Shown here: positions 12,736-23,674 of the stretch, piece after piece | Position numbering within the stretch: the first letter of the stretch is position 1 | Layout of the letters: every line of letters starts with the position of its first letter | Assembly (NCBI RefSeq): GCF_033118175.1 | Contig: NC_083685.1 | Span: 121,032,501-121,096,500, forward strand | From: Dama dama | Taxonomy: Eukaryota > Chordata > Mammalia > Artiodactyla > Cervidae | DNA: 64,000 nucleotides | Reading direction: 5' to 3' | Made by a program: the position numbers and the translations under genes | Notes under the pieces: generated by a model | Seen by the model: the letters and a program-made list of their open reading frames with translations, nothing else | What the model was told of the DNA's origin: nothing | Databases searched by the model: none

Positions 12736-12870
12736 TCACCCACTAGACTCTGTGCTCCAAAACAGCAGGGACCATACTTGGTTCTGCACAGATTCTGAGC
12801 TTAGTATAATCCTGATAAACATTGTTGATGAATGCATGCACCAATCAATGAATCAATGCCTGTTCTCCCT
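12736..12870 (+). mobile_element. Probable L2 3' end
   Basis: CACTAGACTCTGTGCTCCAA, CAGCAGGGACCATACTTGGT and AACATTGTTGATGAATGCAT resemble the L2 3' terminus (CTAGACTGTAAGCTCC..AGGGCAGGGAC..TTGTTGAATGAATG). Confidence 0.55.
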
Positions 12871-12945
12871 ATAAGACTTGGAGTCCAACACTGGTAGGAA
12901 GCATTTTATTTTCACACCCACAGCAGCCAGCAAAGTGGAATTTTG

Positions 12946-13065
12946 TTGCACTGAACTAAGTAGGAACGGTTTTCATGTTTCTGCCCCCCCCCCACTCTTT
13001 GACCAGGGTTGCACTGAACCAAGTAGGAATGGTTTTCATGTTTCTGCCTCCCACTCTTTGACCAG
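12946..13065. repeat. Two-copy tandem repeat, unit about 57-60 bp
   Basis: TTGCACTGAACTAAGTAGGA (12946) recurs as TTGCACTGAACCAAGTAGGA (13009). Both copies continue through TTTTCATGTTTCTGCC to ACTCTTTGACCAG. The copies differ by a few substitutions and by the length of an internal C run, long in the first copy and short in the second. Confidence 0.95.
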
Positions 13066-14245
13066 CACAGCGACTGAATTTTGTGGTGGCCTCACTCAAA
13101 CAACAACGACACTAATGGTTGTAAATTCTCGTGAAGACCCGAGTAGCTTATCTTGGGGCCTCTTCCAATCTCCATGTCATTTCTGATGTCTTCCACTGGG
13201 CTAGAGAGAAAGGGAACAAGAGTCTTCTTGAGTTCAGACCAGGGAAAAGGAAAAAATAATAAAAATGGTCCATTTTTACGAGCCAAATTTGGAAAAGGGT
13301 AGTGCTTATTTAGGTAATAACAAAGGCAATGTTCCTAGTATTTCATGCTGAAGGAGACAGAAAACGTAGTTTCCTCTGGAGAAAATCACTACAAGTAACC
13401 AGTAAGCTCTCCTTGCTCTGCACGCGCCAGGTCCCACGAATCACATGGTGACAACACTAAAACATGTGCAGAATTTGAAGAAAGAAAGATTGGAAGGAAA
13501 TATATTGAATGGTTTTGAGGCTTAATAGACAAGCAAGACTTCTTCCATGCTTCCTATGAAGATTTTCCTCAAGTTTTTAATGATTTCTATCACTTTTAAA
13601 GGAAAATTTTCTTAAGACGAAATGAGAACAGTAGTTAGGAGGCACCCTAATAATTAGACAGTGTCTTCAATTAGCTTCCCTGCCTTGCTGGGTTCTCCCT
13701 GGGAAACCTGCAAGTCTTTGATGTGGAACAGCCAGCAAACCACTAATTAGGATGACAGGCTGGAATCCCAGGCCCACGGTCAACAATGGCGGAAGTGTTT
13801 AAGAGACTTGCTTTCAAATATCTTAACTGACAGAGAAAAAGAGGGAAGAAAAAAGGGAGAAATGTGGAAAAATACTGGATAGAAGGAGGTCTCCATGTAT
13901 GCAGAAAACAAAGCAAAACAAAACTTTCTGTTCCTTGAGGAGCAATGCTGATTAAAGCTGTATCAATATTCTGAACATAAAATTTATAAAAGCACATTTC
14001 TCCTTGTGAGAAAAATTCCAGGTCCTTCTAAAGGAAATGAACACTATAAATTTATCTCAGGCACTTTACAGTTAACAACCCACATTATTATAAATGCTCC
14101 ATCCTTGAATCAAGCCAGCTTTGAACAGCATGATTCCTTTAGAGACCTGGGCTCTTTTCTCTTCCTCGTCTCTTCATTAACTGACACTTCCTAAAAACTG
14201 CCAAGGTCAAGGATTCTGAATACTGCTAAGTGCTTCTTAGGAGAC
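13066..14245. other. Apparently single-copy intron
   Basis: I see no recognised repeat or exon. Confidence 0.45.
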
Positions 14246-14403
14246 TGACTGGGAGGGAGAAAGGGGAGATGGGCAGGGAGGGAAAGAGGGAAAGAGAAAG
14301 GGAAGGAGGGGAGAAGAGGAGGGCACAGAAAGATGGAAGTGGGGAGGTGGAGCTAGGGAGGAGGAGAGGAAAAGGAGGAGGGGAAGGAAGAGGAGGGGCA
14401 GCA
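14246..14403 (+). repeat. Polypurine (GA-rich) tract
   Basis: The plus strand is almost pure A/G for about 160 bp (GGGAGGGAGAAAGGGGAGAT onward, ending GGAAGAGGAGGGG) with few pyrimidine interruptions. The strand reported in RPTOR pre-mRNA is therefore a long C/U tract. Confidence 0.95.
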
Positions 14404-14859
14404 GCAGCTTTGTGGGGGAGGGCCTACCCAGCACCTGAAACAGAAAACCAATACTGGGCATTAAAATGATTTTCTCAGGTTTTGCTTCTGTTCCTTAAAG
14501 AGGAAACAAAAATGAACATAGCCAAATGCACTTGTCCTCAGAATTAATATGGATTGGTATTTCTTTCTGTATATCAAGGAGAAGGCAGGATGAGATGCCT
14601 CCAATGCCCCTTTCAGGGAGCCGGGAAGCCTAGACCATTCAGACTGAGTGAGCCAGCAGCTGTCCTGCAGGAGACCGCACAGGAGAAGGGCGGCCTTCCA
14701 ACAGGGGCCCTGGCCCAGCAGCAGAGCCATCAGGACCAGGGCAGCAGCTGGGCGCCCCCTGAGAAGGTGAAGATGCACAGACACAACCAGCAAGGCCTTT
14801 CCCAGGCAGATCCTAGAAGCAGTCCTGCAGATCGCACCAAAAGATGCACAGTCCTTCTC
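14404..14859. other. Apparently single-copy intron
   Basis: Overlapping frames on both strands (14554-14988 + and 14461-14946 -) are open for over 140 codons. The sequence has no recognisable domain, and open frames on both strands of a GC-rich stretch are expected by chance. Confidence 0.4.
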
Positions 14860-15000
14860 AATGGATTGTCTGTGACAGCAAAAAACTGTAAACAGCCAAA
14901 TTTCCATTCTATCACTCCTAGGGAATACATAGAGCAGGAAGAACAAAAGAACCCGAATCAGTCAAATAAACTTGAAAAACAGTACTGAGCAAAGGAGACG
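14860..15000 (+). mobile_element. Probable L1M 3'-UTR fragment
   Basis: TGACAGCAAAAAACTGTAAA, GGGAATACATAGAGCAGGAA and ACTTGAAAAACAGTACTGAG resemble the L1 3' region reading AATAGCAAAAAACTGGAAAC. The fragment is short and diverged. Confidence 0.5.
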
Positions 15001-15049
15001 TGAGTGCCACAAACAGGTAAGCTGACCTCAGTCCAATTAGGGTCTTGTT

Positions 15050-15071
15050 CACACACACACACACACACACA
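15050..15071. repeat. (CA)n microsatellite
   Basis: Eleven uninterrupted CA units follow GTCTTGTT. Confidence 0.95.
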
Positions 15072-15479
15072 GACATGCACACCACTCTTCAGAAAACAAG
15101 TGAAGGCACACAGCCTGGCCAGGACAAGGCTGCCTCTGCAAGATGAGGGGGCTGTCATCAGGGAGGGACTCAAAGGGGTTTTAAAGCCACAAGTCATTTT
15201 TTCTTTCTTAAGCCCGATAATGGATAAGCAGTTAATTTGATTAATTTCTAAACCATGCGTGTATTCCATAATAAGCACAAATGGCCTAACTCACTCCCCA
15301 CTGCAAAGGAAAGTATATTATTTGAGAGGAAAATAATGCTCAATATCTAACCTAAGAATTCATTCAAAGACAACCAAACATCTCCGAGCTCATTTATGTT
15401 CATATTTTCATGTCTCCAGAGTATTTGGAGAAAACTGTAAATAAGGTTTCTCTGCAGATTGCCTGGCTTTGCAAAGAAA

Positions 15480-16275
15480 AACAGATGATTTTTGTCATTT
15501 TGTCAATTTAGAACTGCTTACAAAATATAACGGAAAACATAACAAGTACCTCATGACCTGCAAATCCATTCCTAGGTATTTACTCAAGAGAAATGAAAAT
15601 ATATGCCCACGCAAAGGCTATTACATGAACCCTCACAGCAGCTTTGTTCATTGCAGCCAAAACTGGAAAAAACCTGCATGTGCGTTGGGAAGAGGATGGG
15701 GAGACAGGTTTGGGTCCATCCATGAGCTGAGATGCTACTCGATAGTAAAGGAGAAGGGACTACCGGTAAATGCAACAATGTGGGTAAACCTCAGAATCAT
15801 TATGTTGAGTAAAAGAAGGCAGACACCAAAGAATACCCACTGTATGAACATTTGTACAGAGGTCAAGGAAGGAGAGTGGTTTCCCCTAGCCAGGAGGAAC
15901 TGGCTGGGAAGGGGAGTGAGAGAACTCTCTGGGTGATCAAATGTTCCACATCTTGTTTTGAGAGGTGATTAAAGGGTTATGTACAATTGTCAAAACTCAT
16001 CAAACTACTAAAAGCTGTACATGTTACTGTATGTACCTGCATGCGTGGGAAGCTGCTTCAGTCGTGTCTGACTGTACAACCCCATGGACTGTAGCCTGCC
16101 AGGATCCTCTGTCCATGGGGATTCTCCAGGCAAGAATACTGGAGTGGGTTGCCCTGCCCTCCTCCAGGGGATCTTCCCGACCCAGGTATTGAACGCGCAT
16201 GTCTTACCTCTCCTGCATTGGCAGGCGGGTTCTTTACCACTATCACCACCCGGGGAAGCCCTACTGTATGTAAAT
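15480..16275 (+). mobile_element. Old L1M 3' end, split by a Bov-tA SINE
   Basis: CATTCCTAGGTATTTACTCA, AGAGAAATGAAAATATATGC, CAGCTTTGTTCATTGCAGCC and GTAAACCTCAGAATCATTAT, then AAAGCTGTACATGTTACTGT, are an L1M 3' UTR in sense order. It is interrupted at 16036-16261 and its last few bases (TAAATGACATCT) resume afterwards. Confidence 0.82.
16036..16261 (-). mobile_element. Bov-tA SINE inserted in L1M, antisense
   Basis: The reverse-complemented Bov-tA runs from the GTCGTGTCTGAC region to CACCCGGGGAAGCCC. An exact 11-bp target-site duplication, TACTGTATGTA, lies at 16025-16035 and 16262-16272. Confidence 0.95.
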
Positions 16276-16729
16276 GACATCTAAAAATAGCTTGTAAAAA
16301 AAGTTTGTAGCATGACATATAAAAACGAGATATTCTAATTTTTTAGAGATTTAAAGACATGAAATATATAAAATTGAAAACAAGACAGACTTTTCTGTGC
16401 ATCTCCAAATCTGATGATCTGACTGTGAATTACTCAGACCAGTGTTCAGGGCTGGGAGTCCCTAATAGTGCAGAGCACCGTCCTGAGGTCAGGAGACTCC
16501 GGACAACTCTTCATCACAGCCTGTGCCTCAGAACCACACAAGATACCTATACTGGAAGGACCCGAAAAATCAGCAACAACGTTAAGAACCAACATAGAAT
16601 GACAAACAGTATTCTCAAACTGGATTCTAGAAACTCATTAGAAAAGAGAAGGGGGGAAAGTTCCCTTTCACAGCAGCAACAGAAACTCTTAGAAGAATCT
16701 TTGTGGAGAAATCAAATCCTCAGACCTCA
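16276..16729. other. Apparently single-copy intron
   Basis: I recognise no repeat. The 127-residue frame at 16359-16742 (+) has no domain I know. Confidence 0.4.
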
Positions 16730-16860
16730 TGGAAAGACATAACATAAGAACAGAACAAATGGAAAAGCACACCCTTGTTATGGTTATAAAATCGCCAGTT
16801 CTTAAGTTGGTTTATCAATTCAGTACCATCCCAATCAAAATCTCAACACAACAGTGGTGA
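16730..16860 (+). mobile_element. Possible L1 ORF2 relic
   Basis: CAATTCAGTACCATCCCAAT followed by CAAAATCTCAACACAACA resembles the L1 ORF2 stretch ATTCAATGCAATCCCTATCAAAAT. It is very short, so the call is weak. Confidence 0.4.
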
Positions 16861-17920
16861 AGAACAGGCATTAGGGGAGTTGCCATAAACAAGGAGAGTT
16901 CTGGGGCCCCCACCTTCCCTGAAATGCACATGGAGTCCTTGCTGACCCCCTCGTGCTGTGACTCGGAGCTACTCTGCCCTCCCGATCTGTTTGGCTTAAG
17001 ACTCCAGGAGCAACCCTGACTCTGAGCACAAGTCCCTTTCAATCCCCCCCAAATCTCCAAGCCAGCCACATGGGATCCCTAACTGGGGCTCAAGCCAGAG
17101 CATCACCATCTCCAACCAGCTCTGGAGCTCCAGAGCTCAGGGTTGACACAGAAGGAGAAAGACTGAAGGTAGGTGGGCAAGCCGCCCCCTTAGAATGTGT
17201 GAAAGATGAGCAGGAAGCAGAGATGAACGCGGGGGAGGCTGACAAGGGTGAGAGGGACAAGCACCCTCCTGTAGGAGGTGGGCTGGCTGGAAGGAACATC
17301 AGACCAGAGGGTGGCTGGGGTGGGGGTGGGATGTGATCCTGTTTTCACTCACTAGTTTAAGCAGGCAAGTAAGCGGCACCTGAGCCTGGGGGAGGGGGCG
17401 GGGGCAGGAGAGGATGGGAGTGGGGGACTGATGTAGCAGTGGAAGGAGGCATGGGGCGAGAAGGTCCAGGATTCCAGGGCAACAGGCAGAGCCAGCCAGT
17501 AGCCATGGTGGAGAGGGGCTTCCCGCACCATTAAACTTCACGGAGCCTGTCTCACAGTTCCACTCCTCCAGGGGTGTGGCTGTAATTTATATCAGAGATG
17601 CTCCTACTTCACAGAACATAAAAAGCCACAGGCTGAAAGACACGCCACTGCTTGATGCATCACTAAGGGGAAGATGTTGCTGACTACACTTGGCACGATG
17701 TTTCCTTATCAACTGGAACGTACAGCTAGTATTTAGTGAAAGAGCTACTGTAAACTGAATTGGACAGGTTTATCCTTTATCTCCCTTGTATGTACCTGAA
17801 AAGAAAAAATAAGCCATAGCCACTGACTCGGGTATTCCCACACTTTCCTTCACAGAGGCCCACTCTCTGTGAACCAAAGGTTGGGAGTGGGGGAGATTTG
17901 ACATCTCCATGATGGTCTCT
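16861..17920. other. Apparently single-copy, G-rich in part
   Basis: I see no repeat family. G-runs cluster at 17310-17332 and 17388-17427 on the plus strand and could form quadruplexes. No exon is supported. Confidence 0.45.
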
Positions 17921-18140
17921 GGGCTTCCTGGTGGCTCTGCAATAAAGAATCTGCCTGCCAATGTAGGAGCCACACAAGATGTGGGTTTGATCCCTGGCTC
18001 AGGAAGATCCCCTCAAGGAGGAAAGGGCAACACACTCCAGAATTCTTGTCTGGAAAATCCCATAGACAGAGGAGCCTGGCGGGCTACAATCCACAGCGTT
18101 GAAAAAGTTCGGACACAACTAAGCACGAACTCATACACAA
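17921..18140 (+). mobile_element. Bov-tA SINE
   Basis: GGGCTTCCTGGTGGCTCTGC, GGGTTTGATCCCTGGCTCAG (the tRNA box B region), then GAGCCTGGCGGGCTACAATC. GTCTCTGGG occurs on both sides (17915-17923 and 18145-18153), a probable 9-bp target-site duplication. Confidence 0.92.
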
Positions 18141-18399
18141 GGTAGTCTCTGGGGGTCTTTCAGGTCACTGATTTTGTCCTTAGCACTCCTCATCCAGGAC
18201 TCCTACTCTCTCCACAAGGGGGCCTTTTGGCTAGTCTCCAAAACACTAACCGCTGTCCAGTCATGCCCCATGTCAGTACTGATTATAACACACATCTTGA
18301 TTCCAGAGATGTTAATGTGAAGAGAATGGGCGCCTTAGAACTGACAGCTGATATCTTCATGGAAATAGGTTATAAGGTGGAAGGAAACTTTCATCAAAG
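18141..18399. other. Apparently single-copy intron
   Basis: Nothing recognised between the SINE and the L1M fragment. Confidence 0.4.
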
Positions 18400-18930
18400 A
18401 CCATGAATAACTGAAGAATCAAATGGAAATTACAGAAAAGAAAAAATGTAATCAAGAATTTGGGACGTTGGCTAAATTGGATACTATAACAAAAGGGGAT
18501 TTTAGAGTTATGAGACAGGTCAGCAGGAAATATCCAGAAAGAAGCACAGAAATAACAAAACCCCCAAACCACCCACTAAACAGAACATAAAAATCACGGG
18601 ACACAGGGAAAGGATCAAACATACTCTAACCAAGTTCCATGAGAGAAGGGACACAGGTGGTATCCAAACAGGATAAGTCAACCAACCCAAGAACACCTCA
18701 GCGAAAAGATGAAAACCAAGAAAGAAGCTTTTAAACCAGTGTTGGGTGGGGGGAACCTCAAAAGAACAAATATTAAGACTCGTAGCCAACTTTTTAACAG
18801 AAAGGACAGAAGCCTCAAGAAGAGGGGGAAACACTTTTAAACTTGTTTAAACTGGGAAAAAAAAACAAACCACCACCAACAAAAAGCCTCTACATCAAAA
18901 GAAAGAAATTGTTACAGAATTCTATACCCA
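18400..18930 (+). mobile_element. Old L1M fragment, ORF1 region
   Basis: GTCAGCAGGAAATATCCAGA, AAGCACAGAAATAACAAAAC, CAACTTTTTAACAGAAAGGA and ACAGAATTCTATACCCAGTT follow the L1M ORF1 order. The fragment is decayed and has many small deletions. Confidence 0.7.
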
Positions 18931-18935
18931 GTTCC

Positions 18936-19000
18936 AATCCCTGGTCCAAGGAACTAAAATCCTACATGCTGTACAACGCAGCTAAAAAAAAAAAAAAAAC
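18936..19000 (+). mobile_element. CHR-type SINE tail fragment
   Basis: AATCCCTGGTCCAAGGAACT, ATCCTACATGCTGTACAACG, CAGCT and a 16-base A run match the 3' half of a tRNA-Glu-derived artiodactyl SINE. Confidence 0.7.
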
Positions 19001-19117
19001 AAAAAGTAAAAGAAACAAAAACCACTCACCTCTAAAAAGATCATCTGACTTTAATCGTTAATACAGACTTTCCTGTTTCATTAAATAGATAAGAATAAAC
19101 CCATGTTAGAACAAGAG

Positions 19118-19222
19118 CATTTTAAAGATGAAATGAATTTTAGAGATTTATCCAAGGTTGCAAATATTCAGTGGGATTAAAACAGGTCTCCCAACTCTCA
19201 GGCAAATGCTGTACTGTTAAGG
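19118..19222 (-). mobile_element. MIR SINE relic, antisense
   Basis: CATTTTAAAGATGAAATGAA, TTATCCAAGGTTGCAAATAT and AAACAGGTCTCCCAACTCTC match the reverse-complemented MIR core (CATTTTACAGATGAGGAAAC..CCAAGGTCACA..CAGGTCTGTCTGACTC). Confidence 0.65.
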
Positions 19223-19779
19223 AATTATCATTAATTAAAGAACAGCTTTTGTAAAACAAACCAATTTCTTTATGGTGCTGGAGACAGGAACACCCTCTCC
19301 CCACACTAAGCTACCCCAGACTGCACTCTCTTTGAGTTCCACATTGGTAATTCTAGGGAAAGTACAGAAAAGTAGACACCACTAGTTAGATGGTCATCTT
19401 CCTGAAAAGAGGACTGTAAACTAATGCTCACTTCCATTATCTGCAATTCTCTTCATCACTGAATTGGGTGGTCGCTTACCTATTTTTTATGTATTAAAAA
19501 CAATGACTTTCCACATTGAAGAAAATATTAAACTTGTAAGTAAAATCACCATTTCCTCTCATTTGAGTAGCTATACCAAGAACCTACTGCAGTCAGCCAA
19601 AGTGGCCCCTCACCTACCTGTAACCTACAGCCAGCTGAATCTACACTGCATATACACACCCTCAAAGCACCTAGGCCACTTGGACAGGTATCACTTAATT
19701 TTAGAATGATTTTAGGATGATTAGCCTGTCTTTATTCTTTGGGCAGTAATCCCTTTAAGACAGGCTATTATCTTCCCCT
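19223..19779. other. Apparently single-copy intron
   Basis: Nothing recognised before the BovB copy. Confidence 0.4.
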
Positions 19780-19789
19780 ACAGGATCCC

Positions 19790-20293
19790 AACCTAGACAG
19801 CATATTAAAAACCAGAGACATTACTTTTGCCAACAAAGGTCTGTTTAGAAAAAGCTATGGTTTTTCCAGCAGTCATGTATGGATATGAGAGTTGGACTAT
19901 AAAGAAAGTTGCGTGCCAAAGAATTGATGCTTTTGAACTGTGGTATTGGAGAAGACTCTTCAGAGTCCCTTGGACAGCAAGGAGATCAAACCAGCCAATC
20001 CTAAAAGAAATCAGTCCTGAATATTCATCGGAAGGACTGATGCTGAAGCTGAAACTCCAATACTCTGGCCACCTGATGTGAAGAACCGACTCATTGGAAA
20101 AGACTCTGATGCTGGGAAAGATTGAAGGCAGGAGATGAAGGGGATGACAGAGGGTGAGATGGTTGGATGGCATCACCAAATCAATGGATGTGAGTTTGAG
20201 CAAGCTCTGGGAGTTGGCGATGGACAGGGAAGCCTGGAGTGCTGCATTCTATGAGGTTGCAAAGAGTCGGATGCAACTGAGCAACTGAACTGA
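19790..20293 (+). mobile_element. BovB LINE, 5'-truncated
   Basis: This is the last 500 bp of BovB, from CCTAGACAGCATATTAAAAA to GAGCAACTGAACTGA. An exact 10-bp target-site duplication, ACAGGATCCC, lies at 19780-19789 and 20294-20303. The residual frame encodes the post-RT segment (ESWTIKK, RRLFRVPWTARRSNQ) and ends early. Confidence 0.95.
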
Positions 20294-20303
20294 ACAGGAT
20301 CCC

Positions 20304-21529
20304 TCACATGAACATTTAAGGTGCTATCCATGACCAGTGTTTGTTTATCTTTTTTGAGATGCTTATCTTTTTTCCCCCCTTAGAATATTCAGTAAAACAC
20401 TTTCCTTCTACTAAGACAACAATGTAATTTCTCATCAGTTGTTGTCTTAGGTTAAATGCCCCTAACAGGCTTAGCTATTTCGATGCATGGAGTTGGTAAA
20501 CAAAGTCAAAGGGAACAGGTTTGCTGAGCAGAGACCTCCTAGCACCAGCCCCCTCCCACACACACACACTGCCTCAGGTGACTACATAAACTGCACTGCC
20601 CTAGGGGTGCTGCCCTCAGGGCAGTACTCCCCACTGTATAGCTCTCAGAGGGACCAGCCCTCCCCATCGACTTAAGCGAATCTCTGTGAAGAAAATGAAG
20701 GCTGCCCCCAAGGTGTAAAGGGCTCAAGTAAGGCCTCAGGCAACAGCCTCTCTAGCTGCTCACATCACTCACACACACACACATACACACTCTCTCTCAC
20801 AGAAATAAGAGAGGCCAAAAGTGGCAGAAAGAACTGCGTATGGATTTCACAACCCTGCGGATTTCACAAAGCCAGTAACATGTGTCCTTCTGCTTCACAC
20901 AGTCCCATTCCTACACTAAGTGATACTTGGAGAACGGCTATTTTAAATCAGATGCCTATTATTAAAGTCACACAGAGTCATGATTTCTAAAGATAAGGTA
21001 TAAAGGACTCAGGGTAAAAGTAAAAGTCTTCTTCAGCATCTACCCCAAACGCGCCATGACAAACGTTTTGTGCATCATTTCGGGGATTACCTGTGTAACT
21101 GTTGGTGGGACTAGAAGTAATCAACAGAGCAAGATGCCACAAAGCAAGTGGAGGTGGAGAAAAACTAAGGCAGCCACAGGCTCATCTCCCATCACGTTCA
21201 CTCCAGGGCATTTGAACCAACGGAAGGATGGGCAGGATCAAGTGATCAAGGGACCGACCGACCAATCGATCTACTCATTTGTATTGATACTCATATGTAT
21301 CAATTGATACACACACACAAACACTTCCATGTACACACACATCACACACACCTACACTATTAATTTGATGAGAAGAAACAGTTGAATTTCTCTAAGTTAC
21401 AAATGTATTTTCTAAGACTGCTGAATACATTTTCTTCTTGTGCTTTGCTTATTAAATTTATCATATTTCAGTACCTTTTCATAATAGAAGTCAAATAGCC
21501 TTAGAGTTCTGTGTTCCTCCAAAGTTTGA
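20304..21529. other. Mostly single-copy, with CA-rich tracts
   Basis: Short CA-rich simple repeats lie near 20555-20567, 20768-20800 and 21310-21358. I recognise nothing else. Confidence 0.5.
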
Positions 21530-21745
21530 AATCTTTTGGAGGAAGAAGTGGGAGAAGACCTCTGTGATAACATTCTCTATTTCTTCTATATTGACTGATC
21601 GATTTTGAGTTTCTATCTTTTCTGAGGTCAGTTATGGACATTTGATTTTCCTAGAAAATCATGCCTTTCACATAGGTTTTCCAACTTATTTGCAAAGTTT
21701 TGCAGAGCACTCCTTGATGACTCTAAATTTCCTCAAATACTAAGC
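21530..21745 (-). mobile_element. L1M ORF2 fragment, antisense
   Basis: CTATTTCTTCTATATTGACT, TTCCTAGAAAATCATGCCTT, ATAGGTTTTCCAACTTATTT and GCAAAGTTTTGCAGAGCACT resemble reverse-complemented L1 ORF2 (TTTATCCATTTCTTCTAGGTTTTCCAATTTATTGGC). Confidence 0.6.
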
Positions 21746-21884
21746 TATTTCTTCTCAATTATCTAGGTTCTCTCCTTGATTTTTATTGAAATTTGGCTGA
21801 AAATTTTAAAAATCAAAACAAAACATAACTAAGAATCCATCAAGGAACCTACCCTACATTCAGATCTTTAAAAGAGAAACTTCC

Positions 21885-22078
21885 GGGACTTCTCTGGTAG
21901 TCCAGTGGATAAGACTCCACATTCCCAATGCAGGGGACCAGGTTTGATACCTAGTCAGGGAACTAGATCCCACATACCACAACTAAGAGTTTACAGGCCA
22001 AAACTAAAAGATCTTGCATGCCACAACTAAGACCTGGCAAAGCCAAATAAAACAGATATTTTTTTAATAAAGAGAGAG
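21885..22078 (+). mobile_element. CHR-type (tRNA-Glu) SINE
   Basis: GGGACTTCTCTGGTAGTCCA, GGTTTGATACCTAGTCAGGG and CTTGCATGCCACAACTAAGA, then an A-rich tail. An exact 12-bp target-site duplication, AGAGAAACTTCC, lies at 21873-21884 and 22079-22090. Confidence 0.93.
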
Positions 22079-22149
22079 AGAGAAACTTCCTTGCTGACAC
22101 TGACACAAGTCCTATATGACCCTCTTGGTTGGGCCATGTGCTTTACATC

Positions 22150-22420
22150 CTGTTCACAGCATTATTCACAAAAGCCAAAAAGGTGAATACAACCCAAATG
22201 TCCATCAATAGATGAATAAACGAAATGTGGTCTAACTAACCAATGGAATGTAATTCGCCTATAAAAAGGACTGAATTACATACATACAGCAACATGAACC
22301 ACATGGATGAACCCAGAAAGCATCAAAATAAGTGAAAGAAGTCAGACACATAAGGCCACATATTATATGATCCCATTTGTAATTTTATGCTATGTGAATT
22401 TTATCTTAATTTAAAAAATA
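22150..22420 (+). mobile_element. L1M 3' end with internal deletion
   Basis: TTCACAGCATTATTCACAAA, ACCCAAATGTCCATCAATAG, AGTGAAAGAAGTCAGACACA and TATTATATGATCCCATTTGT are followed directly by ATGTGAATTTTATCTTAATT. The middle of the 3' UTR is missing. Confidence 0.8.
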
Positions 22421-22620
22421 AATATCTACTGTATATCACACTAACAAGTAACTTCCTGACATTTAAGAGGGGCTATTCAGAAGCCTTTGCAAAGCCCCAA
22501 CTCACATATATCACTGTGACATACAGTTTAACCCTGTAAAATGAAATCAAGATAAGAGGAGTGGCCATTTCACTCTAATCCATTCTCATTTTGCCCTTGG
22601 TCAGCACTGTGTTGTTTGGC

Positions 22621-22676
22621 TGGAATATAATTTGACAACTCTTCTTGGTTACACATGGTGAGCATACGGTGGGCTC
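22621..22676. repeat. Copy A of a 56-bp dispersed duplicate
   Basis: TGGAATATAATTTGACAACT to CATACGGTGGGCT. It pairs with 23619-23674 at 50 of 56 identical positions, and all six differences are transitions. Its family is unknown to me. Confidence 0.85.
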
Positions 22677-23220
22677 CCTGCCATCTCTAAATTTCACATT
22701 CCATTCTTTAAAGCACCACATCTTCTACTTTCTGACTTAGAACCAGCACTTCCTCAGACATCATTATTTCCATCCTCGCACATCCTCCAGAGCTATTTAC
22801 ACAGGGCTCTGCATCCTAGGCCTCCAGGTTAACTCAGAAACAGCCTTGCACATGAAATTTGTGAATGCCGAACTGCGGTTTTAGTCCTCAAACCGACAGC
22901 ATTTGGTCTTCATTTGCAATCTGTCACACACAGAGAGATAACTGTCTTGTTAAAAGGAACAAGAAGATGAGAGACGACGTCCGGGAGTAGCTTGTTAAGG
23001 ACAGAGTTAAGGCCGTGTTTGTCTCTGAAAATATGATCCTTCAAGTAGGTCAGTTCATAGTGGAGAGTGGGGAAAGGAGCTGGCCAGGCAGGAGAGGGGA
23101 GCTGGAGATACGGGGCGCACCTGGTGGACACACTTCACTCAAAGGGCCTCCACTCTCAAGGAAGGTAGGGATCTGCCCACAGCACTATGGCCCTTCCTTC
23201 CCCTATTAATCTTCCTTTCA
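22677..23220. other. Apparently single-copy intron
   Basis: I recognise no repeat or exon. Confidence 0.4.
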
Positions 23221-23228
23221 CATTTAGG

Positions 23229-23288
23229 TGACTGTATATAGTCCATGGGGTCGCAAAGAGTTAGACAGCAGTGAGAGACTTTCACTTT
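23229..23288 (+). mobile_element. Bov-tA 3'-end fragment
   Basis: TATAGTCCATGGGGTCGCAA, AGAGTTAGACA and GAGACTTTCACTTTCA are the terminal 60 bp of Bov-tA. CATTTAGG (23221-23228) against CATATTTAGG (23289-23298) suggests an imperfect target-site duplication. Confidence 0.85.
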
Positions 23289-23618
23289 CATATTTAGGAA
23301 TCTTAAAAGTTGAGTAGCAACTTCTCAAAGTGACATTTCTAGAAAGTAGCAAAGCCAAAATTCAACAAGCCCAGGTTCTCTGCTTGGTGACCAGGCCATG
23401 AACTCATCCCTCCCCAGAAAGAGCCAGAGTTCTAGTCTCATGACAGGCAGTTCATCCTCCAGATGGCTGCAAAACAATTTCCTTCTTCTTCTTTTATAAT
23501 GTTTGTTGTGTTTCTGAAAGAATGCCCAGGTCAGACCTGTGAATGCTTGTGGAGGGATGGCCAGGCCTGTAAGCTCTCTTAGAAAAAGCAATGGGAGATG
23601 GAGTTGGTAGGGGGAGTT

Positions 23619-23674
23619 TGGAATATAATTCGACAACTCTTTTCAGCTACACATGGTGAACATACGGTGGGCTT
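23619..23674. repeat. Copy B of a 56-bp dispersed duplicate
   Basis: TGGAATATAATTCGACAACT to CATACGGTGGGCT, direct orientation, 998 bp from copy A. Weak similarity may continue about 25 bp further downstream (CTAAACTCCACATCCA against CTAAATTTCACATTCC). Confidence 0.85.

Noticed and set aside
14461..14988. Long overlapping frames on both strands (161 and 144 codons)
   Set aside because: No domain, splice context or codon pattern that I recognise, and open on both strands. This is best explained by GC-rich composition.
20768..21358. Repeated CA-rich runs suggesting an array such as CRISPR
   Set aside because: These are ordinary dinucleotide simple repeats without regular spacers, in an animal genome.
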